In this document: positions 16,534 through 26,253 of the stretch, piece after piece | Layout: the number at the start of each line of letters is the position of its first letter | Numbering within the stretch: the stretch's first letter is position 1 | Source of the DNA: an uncultured Flavihumibacter sp. | GTDB taxonomy: Bacteria; Bacteroidota; Bacteroidia; Chitinophagales; Chitinophagaceae | DNA length: 43,666 bases | Reading direction: 5' to 3' | NCBI GenBank assembly: GCA_946482545.1 | Contig: CAMLRX010000026.1 | Span: 1-43,666 of the forward strand | Position numbers and translations under genes: made by a program | Notes under the pieces: generated by a model | Database searches by the model: none | The model's input: only the letters and a program-made list of their open reading frames with translations | Told to the model about the DNA's origin: nothing

Positions 16534-17151
16534 TTGTGCCTTACGTTTATTAACTACTCCATATTGCAGATCGGGCAACCATACGATGAATTTGATTTGA
16601 TCCGCCGTTTCCAAACGGGCGCAATAGAGGCTTTTACCGAAATCTATGACCGGCATCACTTCTTCCTTTATCAATACGCCAAAAGATTGCTTGTTAACAA
16701 GCAGGAGGCTGAAGATGTAGTGGCTGAAACATTTATTAAGTTGCTGCAGCGCAGGGACAGTATGGAAAGTTTAGAAAAGATCAGTGCTTTCCTTAAAATA
16801 AGCGTCCGTAACGCTTGCCTGGATTTATTAAGGCATCATAAAATTAAGTCTGAAAAACAAGCAGATTTAATACAGGAAATGCTTGCTGCGGCACAGCCTG
16901 ATTATGACTGGATCGAGATCAGGAATGAACTGCTTGATATGGTTTATGCACAGGTAGACAAAATGCCGCCTAAGATGAGAGACATTTTTCTGCTGTCTTT
17001 CAAAGAAGGCTTAAGCCCGAGGGAGATCGCCGACAAACTTGATCTCAGTGTCCAAACAATTAGCAATCAAAAGTACAATGCATTGAAGCTGATAAGAATG
17101 GCACTCGGCAAATCAGTTGTAATTGCTTTTCTTCTCCTTTCCGATTTTTAA
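16534..17151 (+). CDS. ECF RNA polymerase sigma factor (FecI-like)
   Basis: About 205 residues. Sigma-70 region 2 is present (AIEAFTEIYDRHHFFLYQYAKRL, QEAEDVVAETFIKLLQ), and region 4 with its helix-turn-helix follows (MRDIFLLSFKEGLSPREIADKLDLSVQTISNQ). No in-frame ATG exists before the conserved N-terminus (EFDLIRRFQTG), so translation must begin at TTG 16534 or TTG 16564. An in-frame stop lies upstream at 16501. It is followed by a FecR-type anti-sigma gene and a SusC gene with an STN domain, which is the classical transenvelope signalling arrangement. It should direct RNA polymerase to the downstream susC promoter. The first 190 bp upstream border the IS element. Confidence 0.92.
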   Translation: MCLTFINYSILQIGQPYDEFDLIRRFQTGAIEAFTEIYDRHHFFLYQYAKRLLVNKQEAEDVVAETFIKLLQRRDSMESLEKISAFLKISVRNACLDLLRHHKIKSEKQADLIQEMLAAAQPDYDWIEIRNELLDMVYAQVDKMPPKMRDIFLLSFKEGLSPREIADKLDLSVQTISNQKYNALKLIRMALGKSVVIAFLLLSDF

Positions 17152-17309
17152 AGATTTTCAGTAAAATTTATATTGGTTAATTTGTTATGTAAATAATTGA
17201 TTTTTATTTATTTATAAAAAAGTTGACATTTTTATAGTAGATTTTACCAGTTCGATCGTTTAGTTTAAGTGCAGCATTGTATGCTATCATCTGATCAAAA
17301 TCTACTTTA

Positions 17310-18515
17310 ATGAAAGACAAAGACATTCCTGGTCTTCTCTATAAACATATAAGCGGGACCCTGAACGCTGTTGAACAGGCCCGCCTTGAGGAGTGGAAGA
17401 ATGCTTCTTCAGCTAACGCTGACCTCTTTGAGGAGATGTCTTCTTCATTGAAGCTCAGTGAAGCCATTGCTGAAAACCACCCGGACAATAAGTTGGCATT
17501 AAGGAACAGAATTTTGCAGCGGGTGTTGGATGAAGGGGAGTTTCAGTTTGTGCACAGACGCCGTTTTGTTGGCCGCTGGTGGATGGCTGCGGCTTCAATC
17601 CTGGTTATTGCTGCTGTTTCCGTATGGTGGATTTCAAATTATCAGCCCTCATCAGAACCTGGTAAGGTGGTATCAAATATAGTAACGGACGTCCCGCCCG
17701 GAAAAACAGGTGCAATCCTGACGCTATCAAACGGTGAGCAGGTTGTGCTGGATAGTTTGTCTGGTGGTATAATCTCAAATCAGAATGGGAGTCAGGTTGT
17801 TTTACAGGACGGAGGGCTAACGTATAATCCGGATGGTAAAAACAACGGAGAACTCACGTATAACACCATTACTACGCCAAGGGGCAGGCAGTTTGATGTT
17901 AAACTCCCAGATGGAACCCGGGTGTGGCTGAATGCTGCCAGTTCTATAACTTATCCAACGGTTTTTATTGGTAAAGAGAGGGTGGTGAAAGCTACGGGAG
18001 AGGTATACCTGGAGGTCGCCAGAAGTGAGACGCCATTCCGGTTAAATATAAATGACGAAGCAAGCATTCTGGTACTTGGTACCCACTTTAACGTAAATGC
18101 GTACCATAATGAAGAAAATATCAGCACCACTTTACTTGAAGGAAGTGTGCGGATCGGGCCATTTTCAGCCGATCAGGCACTTGTTGAGCGCAAGTCTGTA
18201 ACATTGGTTCCCGGGCAACAGGCAAGGCTGAACTCCGGGCTTAATACTATTACAGTAAGTAGCGGAGTTCCCATTGATAAAGTGATGGCATGGAAAAACG
18301 GATTGTTTGATTTTGATGGAGCAACGTTGGGAGAGGTGATGCGTCAGTTGGAGCGCTGGTACGATATTGAGGTCGTTTACGAAGACAAAATTCAACAGGA
18401 GAAGCTGGCTGGAAAAATGACCAGAGGTGTATCGCTCAATGGCTTGTTGAAGGGATTGGACCAGATTGGCATCAAAAGTAAACTTGAGGGCAATGTGCTG
18501 AGGCTTTTCCAGTAA
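17310..18515 (+). CDS. FecR-family anti-sigma factor
   Basis: 401 residues. A cytoplasmic N-terminal helical domain contacts the sigma factor in known relatives (about 1-85). One membrane segment WWMAAASILVIAAVSVWWI is at about 90-108. The periplasmic FecR domain (TITTPRGRQFDVKLPDGTRVWLNAASSITYP, VLGTHFNVNAYHNEE) and a C-terminal DUF4974 domain (GLFDFDGATLGEVMRQLERWYDIEVVYED) complete it. The 158-bp gap after the sigma gene is AT-rich. The protein should receive the signal from the STN domain of the SusC encoded next. The start at 17310 is the only sensible ATG. Confidence 0.95.
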   Translation: MKDKDIPGLLYKHISGTLNAVEQARLEEWKNASSANADLFEEMSSSLKLSEAIAENHPDNKLALRNRILQRVLDEGEFQFVHRRRFVGRWWMAAASILVIAAVSVWWISNYQPSSEPGKVVSNIVTDVPPGKTGAILTLSNGEQVVLDSLSGGIISNQNGSQVVLQDGGLTYNPDGKNNGELTYNTITTPRGRQFDVKLPDGTRVWLNAASSITYPTVFIGKERVVKATGEVYLEVARSETPFRLNINDEASILVLGTHFNVNAYHNEENISTTLLEGSVRIGPFSADQALVERKSVTLVPGQQARLNSGLNTITVSSGVPIDKVMAWKNGLFDFDGATLGEVMRQLERWYDIEVVYEDKIQQEKLAGKMTRGVSLNGLLKGLDQIGIKSKLEGNVLRLFQ

Positions 18516-18605
18516 TCGTTCTCCTCATGCGTTTCAGTATGAATCGCTCAAGTAAATTGAAATAACCACCATGTAAAACAAAGGCATACAAAGCTGGATT
18601 AAAAA

Positions 18606-18633
18606 ACCGTCATGGATTAGGGCCCACGACGGT
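18606..18633 (+). promoter_or_regulatory. hairpin in the leader of the first susC
   Basis: ACCGTC pairs with GACGGT, then an A-C mismatch, then TGG pairs with CCA. It lies after a run of A and 68 nt before the susC ATG. GATGATTCAGT follows almost at once. A very similar hairpin occurs before the second susC (33156-33182). No T-run follows, so it is not a simple terminator. Confidence 0.5.
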
Positions 18634-18701
18634 AAGATGATTCAGTGAATATTTAACGGTCAACAACCATTTTTTCTAAACAACCAAATCAATTGCAAAT
18701 T

Positions 18702-21700
18702 ATGCAAAAAAACTGCTATTGGCTACCTATGCGTGTACGGGGTGAAAATTCCGACCATATTTTAAAGCGTAGGAGCATCAACCAAATCAAGAGGGTTATG
18801 AAATTGACCATGTTTTTCCTCATGTTCGCCATTGTTTCAGCGCGGGCAACGGGTTTTGCCCAGAATGTTTCTATTTCGGGAAAGAACCTGTCTTTAAGAA
18901 CTGTTTTTTCCATAATCGAGGAACAGACCGGCTATGTGGTATTTACCAGGGAAGCGGCTTTTAAGGCGGACAGGAACATTACTTTGTCGGTTACCAATAT
19001 GCCGCTCCGGCAACTGCTGAACAAAGTATTAAAAGACAAAGCAATTGAGTATGTGATCGAAGACAAGACGATCTTTTTATCTGAAAAAAAGCGGGCTGCT
19101 TCCGCAGATGTGAGCGTGTCAGGCAACAGTGTCGCTCCTGTATTGATGCCCGTTTCAGGTATTGTTACTGATTCTGCCGGTAAGCCGCTGGCAGGCGCAA
19201 CAGTTGTTGTCCGGGGTAAAAAAGTGTCAACTTCTACCGATGCCAATGGGCAGTTCAGGTTGCAGGCCGATCCTGGTGATGTGCTTGTGGTTTCTTATGT
19301 AGGCTTCGAAAGCGAAGCATACAAAGTACCTGCCCTAACGCCACAGGATGGGAGCAAACCAGCTATAATAGCCCTGCGCGTTGCGCCGCAAACCATCAGT
19401 GAAGTGGTGATCTCTACCGGTTATACGCAGCGTAAGGTGAGTGAACTCACTGGTTCTGTGCAACGCTTCGGCGGTGATGAACTGCGCAGCGGTGTGTCCG
19501 GCGTCAATCCGCTTGCGATGCTGAAAGGTAAAGCTACCGGTATGTATATTACAGAGCAGGGGGGAAGCGTGGCTACGAGAGGGCAGATTGTGCTGCGTGG
19601 ACAGGCTTCAATGCCCGACCAGGCCAACAGCAATTTCGGACCATTGATTGTAGTGGATGGTGCGATAACTACTGCCGCTAATTTGCAGGACATTGTTAAC
19701 CCGAACGACATCGAAAGCCTGACGGTATTGAAAGATGCGGCCTCCGCAGCGATCTACGGTTCCAGGGCCGCCCAGGGCGTAATTGTGGTCACAACACGTC
19801 AGGGGGCTAATGCACCCGTACGCGTAAACCTCAATATGAGTCATGGTGGTGTATATACCAACCGGCTGGTGAATTTCATGAATACGGCACAGTTAACCCA
19901 ACATATCACCAACAGCATGCAGGGGCTGTATAACAATACAGCTTCCATTCGCACGCGTTATGGTACTTTCGAAAATTATTTCAATACCACCAGGCCGTTT
20001 ACCGATGAAGACAGGCAGAAGAATTATAACTGGACCGACGGATCGTTTTATCCTAATGGCAGCCAGAGCGACATTAATCTCTCCATTACAGGTGGTACGG
20101 AACGTACAAAAATTTATGCGGGGATTAACTGGGTGAACCAGGATGGTACGGAACTGAGTGATAACCTGCAAAGGAAAGCACTGCGGCTGAATATCGATCA
20201 GCGGATATCCAATAAACTTACGTTCTCTGTGAATACGAATGTGCTGTGGGATAAATATACCTCCACCACCTCCGAAAATCAGGTTTACCTCTTCCAGCCA
20301 TGGGTATCGCCCTTTGAAGCCAATGGCGCATTGGCCGACTCTGTTCCCAATTACAACTACAGTGCGAACAGCGCCAGGATTACGCGGTATTACGATAACC
20401 CCCTGTATTCCCACGATCTTAACACGAACATTAACCAGCGGCAAAACTACCTGCTCACAGGCCGTTTGAAATATAACATCTTACCCTGGCTGTCTGCACA
20501 AACTACCAATACATTACAATACACCAATAACAACACGAACAGTTACAAGGATCCCCGTACATACAGGGGGCGTTATGAAGGCCCGGCAAATAACAGGATA
20601 AGGGTAGACGGCACACTCTCGATTACAGATGTAAGAAGTACTTACTTCCTCACCTCCAATATGCTTACGGCCAACAAAACATTCGGTGATCATGCGTTAA
20701 GTGCCATGGTGGGCCAGGAGTATGGTGAAACGAGTACCATGACAACGTCTATTGCTGCTTATGGTACCGCATATCCCGGAGAACGCAACCTCGGCGCTTT
20801 TCAGAACTTCGGTACCTGGGGCAACAAACAAAATGGTCAGCCAGCCATTCCAGGCTCTCCGGCTCCGCTCGATAAATCCTCTTTCTCCCTGTTTGGTGAA
20901 ATCAACGAAAGCTACAAAGGCCGATATCTCGCTGCTGTATCTGTGCGCCGGGATGCCTCTACAAACTTCGGTATCGAAAACAGGTATGGCACATTCTTCG
21001 CCTTAAGCGGTTCCTGGCTTTTACATAAGGAAGCATTTATAGAAAAGATCAGACCAATATCCAACCTGAAACTGAGGGGAAGCTACGGTACTTCCGGTCG
21101 CGAAGCCGGGGCAGACTTCCTGACCTTTACCACTTTCCTGGACAATGTGCGTTATGATAACCTGTCCAACTTTGGTGCAACCATTCAACAGTTGGCAAAT
21201 AGCCAGATTACATGGGAAACGACCTACACCACCAATATTGGCCTGGATTTAGGTCTTTGGAACCGGATCAATATTACTGCCGACTATTATCGCAGAAGAA
21301 GCGCCGGACTGTTGCAAACAGTTCCCTTACCTTCCTATACCGGTTTTGCCAGGCAGATCCGCAATGTAGGCGAGCTCACCAATAACGGCATCGAAGTAAC
21401 AGCTTCTGCGGTAGCAGTGCAGGCAGGGAAGTTTAAATGGATGCTGGATGCCAATATTACGTTCAACAGGAACCGCCTCACAAAAATCTATAACGATTCT
21501 CTCATCGATGGGTTCACAAATGCTTATTACAGGAACCTCGGGGAAGATATTAATGTGCTGAAGGCAATCCGCTATGTAGGTGTTAATGCCGACAATGGCC
21601 GCCCGCTTTTTGAACGCATTAATGCCGACAAAAGTGTGACTATTGTAGATAGTATCCCGCTGGCTAAAGCAAGCAACCTGCTCAGTTACCAGGTAATGGG

Positions 21701-22244
21701 ATCTGCCACACCTAAATTCTTCGGAGGCTTTAGCAGTACGCTTCAGTATGGAGGATTTACGCTGAGTATGCTGTTTAATTACTCTTATGGAAATCGCATC
21801 ATGAACAACGCCTTGCGTAATTTCATGAGCCCCACCACCTGGCAGCAAGGCTTCAATACTGCAGCACCCACGGCGAACCAACGTTTCTGGCAGGGCCCCG
21901 GCGATACAAATGCCAACTTCCCGAACTGGTACGATCCGGCATTCGCACAACGTGGCGGAACCAACATCAACTCTTCATTGATCTATCAGGACGCAAGCTA
22001 CCTGCGCCTGCGGAATATTCGCCTGGCTTATGATTTCAACCGTGATCTCCTGTCTAAACTCAAATTGTCGGCATTAACTGCTTATGTAAGCGCGGATAAT
22101 CTTTTTGTAATAAAGAGCAGTGAATTGTATGCTTCCGATCCGGAGGGCGCTACGATAGGCCTTACTTCAAACTCCTATGCAGGTACCGGCATTTATAGCG
22201 CAATGCCCAGGAGACTGATATTTGGTATTAACGTTAGCTTCTAA
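18702..22244 (+). CDS. SusC/RagA-family TonB-dependent outer-membrane transporter with STN domain
   Basis: 1180 residues from the ATG at 18702 (MQKNCYW); the in-frame TTG 9 nt upstream is less likely. A long basic leader precedes a signal segment (MKLTMFFLMFAIVSARATGFAQ). Then come a secretin/TonB N-terminal (STN) domain (SLRTVFSIIEEQTGYVVF ... IFLSEKK), a carboxypeptidase-regulatory-like domain from about residue 149 (VSGIVTDSAGKPLAGATVVVRG), a SusC-type plug from about 234 (VVISTGYTQRKVSELTGSVQ to AAIYGSRAAQGVIVVTTRQG) and a beta-barrel ending in a C-terminal Phe (FGINVSF). The STN domain marks it as the signal-transducing receptor for the neighbouring FecR/sigma pair. It pairs with the SusD 16 bp downstream. 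The substrate is unknown; the downstream thioredoxin-like genes argue against an ordinary glycan system. Confidence 0.96.
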   Translation: MQKNCYWLPMRVRGENSDHILKRRSINQIKRVMKLTMFFLMFAIVSARATGFAQNVSISGKNLSLRTVFSIIEEQTGYVVFTREAAFKADRNITLSVTNMPLRQLLNKVLKDKAIEYVIEDKTIFLSEKKRAASADVSVSGNSVAPVLMPVSGIVTDSAGKPLAGATVVVRGKKVSTSTDANGQFRLQADPGDVLVVSYVGFESEAYKVPALTPQDGSKPAIIALRVAPQTISEVVISTGYTQRKVSELTGSVQRFGGDELRSGVSGVNPLAMLKGKATGMYITEQGGSVATRGQIVLRGQASMPDQANSNFGPLIVVDGAITTAANLQDIVNPNDIESLTVLKDAASAAIYGSRAAQGVIVVTTRQGANAPVRVNLNMSHGGVYTNRLVNFMNTAQLTQHITNSMQGLYNNTASIRTRYGTFENYFNTTRPFTDEDRQKNYNWTDGSFYPNGSQSDINLSITGGTERTKIYAGINWVNQDGTELSDNLQRKALRLNIDQRISNKLTFSVNTNVLWDKYTSTTSENQVYLFQPWVSPFEANGALADSVPNYNYSANSARITRYYDNPLYSHDLNTNINQRQNYLLTGRLKYNILPWLSAQTTNTLQYTNNNTNSYKDPRTYRGRYEGPANNRIRVDGTLSITDVRSTYFLTSNMLTANKTFGDHALSAMVGQEYGETSTMTTSIAAYGTAYPGERNLGAFQNFGTWGNKQNGQPAIPGSPAPLDKSSFSLFGEINESYKGRYLAAVSVRRDASTNFGIENRYGTFFALSGSWLLHKEAFIEKIRPISNLKLRGSYGTSGREAGADFLTFTTFLDNVRYDNLSNFGATIQQLANSQITWETTYTTNIGLDLGLWNRINITADYYRRRSAGLLQTVPLPSYTGFARQIRNVGELTNNGIEVTASAVAVQAGKFKWMLDANITFNRNRLTKIYNDSLIDGFTNAYYRNLGEDINVLKAIRYVGVNADNGRPLFERINADKSVTIVDSIPLAKASNLLSYQVMGSATPKFFGGFSSTLQYGGFTLSMLFNYSYGNRIMNNALRNFMSPTTWQQGFNTAAPTANQRFWQGPGDTNANFPNWYDPAFAQRGGTNINSSLIYQDASYLRLRNIRLAYDFNRDLLSKLKLSALTAYVSADNLFVIKSSELYASDPEGATIGLTSNSYAGTGIYSAMPRRLIFGINVSF

Positions 22245-22260
22245 TTAAAAAAACTGAACA

Positions 22261-23763
22261 ATGACTTTTTTAAATAAAAAACATAAATACAGCGCCGGCA
22301 TAACTGCAGCAGCAATTTTAATGCTGACAACCGGCTGTGACAAGAAACTGGACGACATCAAACCGCATAATGTGAACTTTGAAAGCCAGCAGTTTGCATC
22401 GCCCCAGGGCTTTACAAAAGTTACCATCGGCAATTACACCAAAATCGCTGATATGGAAACACCCTGGTTCAACATCAGTGAGTTCAGAGGCAACAACGTG
22501 ACGTTCATTGACCAGACATCTACCAACAACCTCACGAATGAGAAGGATGTTGATGCTTTTAACTTTACCAACAACGAGTCCAAAGACTTTGGCCTGTCTC
22601 ACCAGATATGGTCTCTTTCTTATCAGTCTTTGCTGGGTGTAAATATGCTTTTGAAAAATGTGAAAGAAGGCGAAACCAATCCGGAAATCCTTCAGGCCAG
22701 GGCGGAGAACCTGTTCTTGCGTGCTTTCATTTACTTCAACCTCGTCCGGATATATGGGTTGCCTTACTATCAAAGCCCGGAGACAAACCTGGGTGTTCCG
22801 CTGATTCTGGAACCAATTAACGGTGTTGTTTCAAACCCCCCGGCCAGGAATACTGTGAAAGAAACATACGATCAGATCATCGCCGACCTGAATGCCGCTA
22901 TTCCACAGTTCTCACAGCGCAAGGGAAGCAGCTATGCCAGTAAGTATGCAGCATTCGCCTTATTGTCACGTGTGCACCTGTATATGAGCGGTACATTCAG
23001 CGCCCCGAATGCAGAGCATGCCCGCCTTTCAGAGCAGTATGCAGATTCGGTGATTATGAACGGCGGATATACTTTGTTACAGGCAGACGATTACAGAAAT
23101 TTCTATAAAATCAGCAACCAGGGAAACCGGGAAGCAATTTGGGCTATGAATCACGACGTCGGGTTTATGACACTGCCCATGCTGCTGAATCAACCTGCAG
23201 GTGTTTATGCCGGAAGTGGCCTCTACGCGACCGGACAGGTAAAACCTTCGAAAGACTTGCTGGATTTGTATGCCGCAAACGACATACGAAGGAATTTCTT
23301 TATGGTGGATAAATACCGTCAAAATACTACCGATACCCTCAGTACCACCAAATATTATTTCAACTACACAAACGTGGGGGTTTATTATAGCAATGCACCA
23401 TTCCATCATCTCCGGCTCGCTGAAATGTACCTGAACAGAGCCGAAGCCAGGGCTAAACAAGGTAAAACATCCGATGCACTTGCTGACCTGAATGCCATTC
23501 ATACCCGTGCTGGTCTTACAGCATTGAACGGCCTTTCAGGGCAGTCGTTGCTTACTGCTATTCTTACCGAACGAAGGATGGAACTGGCATTTGAAGGCCA
23601 TATCGCATACGATTACTTCCGCAATGGCCTTGCTATGGTGAGAAATTATAATTCATTTAATTCTCCCGCATTGACCATCAATGCGAATGACCCCAGGGTG
23701 GTGTTGCGGATATCGCTGGATGTACTGGCTGAGAACCCGAACGTTAAACCCAACGAACAATAA
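22261..23763 (+). CDS. SusD/RagB-family nutrient-binding outer-membrane lipoprotein
   Basis: 500 residues with a lipoprotein signal (AAAILMLTTGC, Cys26). SusD-type helical TPR features are visible: AENLFLRAFIYFNLVRIYGLPYY, a KYAAFALLSRVHLYM helix, and the C-terminal LRLAEMYLNRAEARAKQGKTSDALADLNAIHTRAGL with TERRMELAFEGHIAYDYFRNG. It begins 16 bp after susC and is full length. It caps the SusC barrel and binds the substrate at the cell surface (family knowledge). Confidence 0.95.
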   Translation: MTFLNKKHKYSAGITAAAILMLTTGCDKKLDDIKPHNVNFESQQFASPQGFTKVTIGNYTKIADMETPWFNISEFRGNNVTFIDQTSTNNLTNEKDVDAFNFTNNESKDFGLSHQIWSLSYQSLLGVNMLLKNVKEGETNPEILQARAENLFLRAFIYFNLVRIYGLPYYQSPETNLGVPLILEPINGVVSNPPARNTVKETYDQIIADLNAAIPQFSQRKGSSYASKYAAFALLSRVHLYMSGTFSAPNAEHARLSEQYADSVIMNGGYTLLQADDYRNFYKISNQGNREAIWAMNHDVGFMTLPMLLNQPAGVYAGSGLYATGQVKPSKDLLDLYAANDIRRNFFMVDKYRQNTTDTLSTTKYYFNYTNVGVYYSNAPFHHLRLAEMYLNRAEARAKQGKTSDALADLNAIHTRAGLTALNGLSGQSLLTAILTERRMELAFEGHIAYDYFRNGLAMVRNYNSFNSPALTINANDPRVVLRISLDVLAENPNVKPNEQ

Positions 23764-23813
23764 ACTGCAGGTTGCGGAAGAGTACTTCCGCAACTTCTTT
23801 AAAAAATACGCAA

Positions 23814-24959
23814 ATGAAGAAAATCGCGCTATCGCTCGCTATGCTTGGCTTTTATACCATTGGTCATGCCCAGTTTGTATTGAATGGAAAAATAACTGGT
23901 GACGGACCGGCCAAGCTTTACCTTCTTTATTCAAACAGCAAGGGTGCATATTTAGCTGACAGTTGTGTAGTCCGTAACGGAACATTCCGTTTTTCAGGTA
24001 ATATCAGTGAAGCCACCATGTCTACCCTTACCACTTCATTGCAGAACAGGATGGATCAGTCTCAGGTTACTACTATTATGCTGGAACCTGTTACAATGAA
24101 CGCGGTAATTCCCCAGGGAGATATGCAGAACATCAGTGTTGCCGGATCAGCCTTCCATACGCAGTACGCCGCTTACAATAAGCGTTTACGGAAGATTCGT
24201 GACCGCTGGAAGGTGGTAATGGACACACTGAGCGCAGTGAACAAACGGAGCAACTTCGAGTACCAGGAAATGAAGAACTGGGTACTAAAACCTTACAACG
24301 CTGAAATTGATGAAATACAATCCGATATCCTCCTTAAACAGCCAACATCCTACATGGCTGCCCATATCCTTAGTATGAAAGGTGGAGAGTTGTCTGCAGA
24401 TTCCCTTAGAAAATTTTACGACCGCTTCCCGGGAAAAGTGCAGCAAAGTTCATTTGGAAAAATGATCGCCCAGGAACTTGAGAAAAAGAAACTCGGCGCA
24501 CCAGGTATTGTAGCACCGGATTTTGCCAAGGCTGACATTGGTGGTGAACAATTAAAGCTATCGGATTTCAGGGGCAAATATGTACTGCTTGATTTCTGGG
24601 CTTCATGGTGCGTGCCCTGCCGCAAAGGAAATCCACATCTGAAGGAAATATATGCGCATTATAAATCGAAAGGATTGGAAATTATTGGTGTGTCGGATGA
24701 TGACCGTAAGCCTGATGCGTGGAAAAAAGCAGTTACCGATGATGGCATTGCCATCTGGAAGCATGTGTTGCGCGGATTGGATATGGAAAAGCGGATGAGA
24801 AACGAAAAGAATCCGAACGACCTGGGTGAAGTCTATGGAATACGCACCCTGCCTACAAAAATACTGATCGACCCGAAAGGGGTGATCATTGGGCGGTATA
24901 CCGAAGGCGCGAAGGGGGATGCGGCACTGGATGAAAAGCTGGCGGAGGTAATGCGGTAA
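23814..24959 (+). CDS. TlpA-like thioredoxin-fold exported protein with DUF4369 domain
   Basis: 381 residues from the ATG at 23814 (MKKIALSLAMLGFYTIGHAQ, type I signal). The longer in-frame start at 23772 would spoil the signal. An N-terminal DUF4369-type beta domain (FVLNGKITGDGPAKLYLLYS) precedes a helical linker. The C-terminal TlpA/AhpC-like domain has the active site WCVPC, Cys266-Cys269 (DFWASWCVPCRKGNPHL), and the cis-Pro region TLPTKILIDPKG. It is predicted to be a periplasmic thiol-disulfide oxidoreductase. It lies 50 bp after susD and is the first of three such proteins here. Its CVPC motif and closing sequence resemble the protein at 40387. Confidence 0.93.
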   Translation: MKKIALSLAMLGFYTIGHAQFVLNGKITGDGPAKLYLLYSNSKGAYLADSCVVRNGTFRFSGNISEATMSTLTTSLQNRMDQSQVTTIMLEPVTMNAVIPQGDMQNISVAGSAFHTQYAAYNKRLRKIRDRWKVVMDTLSAVNKRSNFEYQEMKNWVLKPYNAEIDEIQSDILLKQPTSYMAAHILSMKGGELSADSLRKFYDRFPGKVQQSSFGKMIAQELEKKKLGAPGIVAPDFAKADIGGEQLKLSDFRGKYVLLDFWASWCVPCRKGNPHLKEIYAHYKSKGLEIIGVSDDDRKPDAWKKAVTDDGIAIWKHVLRGLDMEKRMRNEKNPNDLGEVYGIRTLPTKILIDPKGVIIGRYTEGAKGDAALDEKLAEVMR

Positions 24960-25068
24960 GCTAAATCGTAAAGCACCAAATGATGAATTAAAAAATTTCG
25001 TGACTGAAAAGACATTCACTGAATTCGCAACACCAATAAACGCTACGAACTTTTTAAATAGATTTATT

Positions 25069-26253
25069 ATGATCAAGTGTACCGGATTTTTTTGGGCTGG
25101 CATCCTGCTGCTTGGAGGCTGCGCCACTTCAAAGAAAGACCATACTTTTATATTGAAAGGAAAAACGAATGGTTTACCCGCAGGGAGTGTCGTGCTGGTT
25201 CGTATCGACCCGGCTGACCGAACCATGCATACGATGGATAGCGTGCCGTATAAAGATGGACAGTTTAAACTGGAGGGGGAGATAGAGCGTCCTGAACAAA
25301 TGATAGTACGCATCATGCCCGGCAACTGGTCTTTCTCTGTTTTTATAGAGCCGGGTGAAATTGCAGTAGAAGTTGATACAACCAATGCCAATCATTATGA
25401 CTATACGGCTATTGGAAGGGAATCAGGCGCCTGGATCACCCAATACACAGTGAAAGGCTCCGCCAACCATAATATTTTAAATGCACATGAAAATCATCCT
25501 GAAAACATCAAATTCCGGAATCAGTTAAACGCCACCAGTTCAGCCTATCAATCTGCCACTACCGATGAACAGAAGGATGCTGCACGTGCAGAATCACATT
25601 CCATCAGTAAAAAACGCAGCGAATGGGAACTTCAGTTTATTGACAGCCTGCTCGGCAAACAGCCTGGAATGGTAGCTACAGCCCTGCTGTTCGACAACTA
25701 TTATCAGTTTAACCAGTCGATGTCGGTGGCCGACCTTGAAAAACGGATTCATGCCTTTCAAGCGCCCGCAGATTCCTCCGGTTATGTGTTGCGAATGAAA
25801 GCTGAACTGGCAAAACACAAGGCCATTCAGCCCGGACAGGTGGCGCCGGATTTCACCGCAATGAAACCCGACAGCACCGAATTCAGCCTGTCCTCACTTC
25901 GGGGCAAATACGTATTAATCGACTTCTGGGCAAGCTGGTGTGTACCCTGCAGGCAGGCTATACCACACTGGAAAGAGGTTTATGCAAAATACCACGACAA
26001 AGGTTTCGAAATCCTTGGGCTGACCAATGATTCACGCTGGTCAGACTGGTTCAAGGCTCTGGATGTGGAAAAGATGCCCTGGATTCAGGTAGCGGACGAC
26101 TTCCCCGTGAAGAACATGCCCGCCCGTATCGCCGAACTCTATGTGGTTCCAAGTTTACCTACCTATGTGTTGCTGGATAAGGAAGGAAAAGTGATTGTTC
26201 ATACTACCGATAAAAAAAGGGTAGATGAGGAATTGAATAAAATATTCATGTAA
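25069..26253 (+). CDS. TlpA-like thioredoxin-fold lipoprotein with DUF4369-like domain
   Basis: 394 residues from the ATG at 25069, which gives a lipobox (GILLLGGC, Cys18). A GTG start at 25000 would bury the signal peptide. The N-terminal DUF4369-like domain (FILKGKTNGLPAGSVVLVRI) is followed by a helical region and a TlpA domain with DFWASWCVPCRQAIPHW, Cys291-Cys294, then LPTYVLLDKEG. It should be membrane-anchored on the periplasmic side. Its stop TAA shares one base with the ATG of the next gene (TAATG), which implies translational coupling. Confidence 0.92.
   Translation: MIKCTGFFWAGILLLGGCATSKKDHTFILKGKTNGLPAGSVVLVRIDPADRTMHTMDSVPYKDGQFKLEGEIERPEQMIVRIMPGNWSFSVFIEPGEIAVEVDTTNANHYDYTAIGRESGAWITQYTVKGSANHNILNAHENHPENIKFRNQLNATSSAYQSATTDEQKDAARAESHSISKKRSEWELQFIDSLLGKQPGMVATALLFDNYYQFNQSMSVADLEKRIHAFQAPADSSGYVLRMKAELAKHKAIQPGQVAPDFTAMKPDSTEFSLSSLRGKYVLIDFWASWCVPCRQAIPHWKEVYAKYHDKGFEILGLTNDSRWSDWFKALDVEKMPWIQVADDFPVKNMPARIAELYVVPSLPTYVLLDKEGKVIVHTTDKKRVDEELNKIFM

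Noticed and set aside
25000..25068. GTG start extending the TlpA lipoprotein by 23 residues
   Set aside because: The extension would displace the lipoprotein signal; the ATG at 25069 gives a normal lipobox at Cys18.
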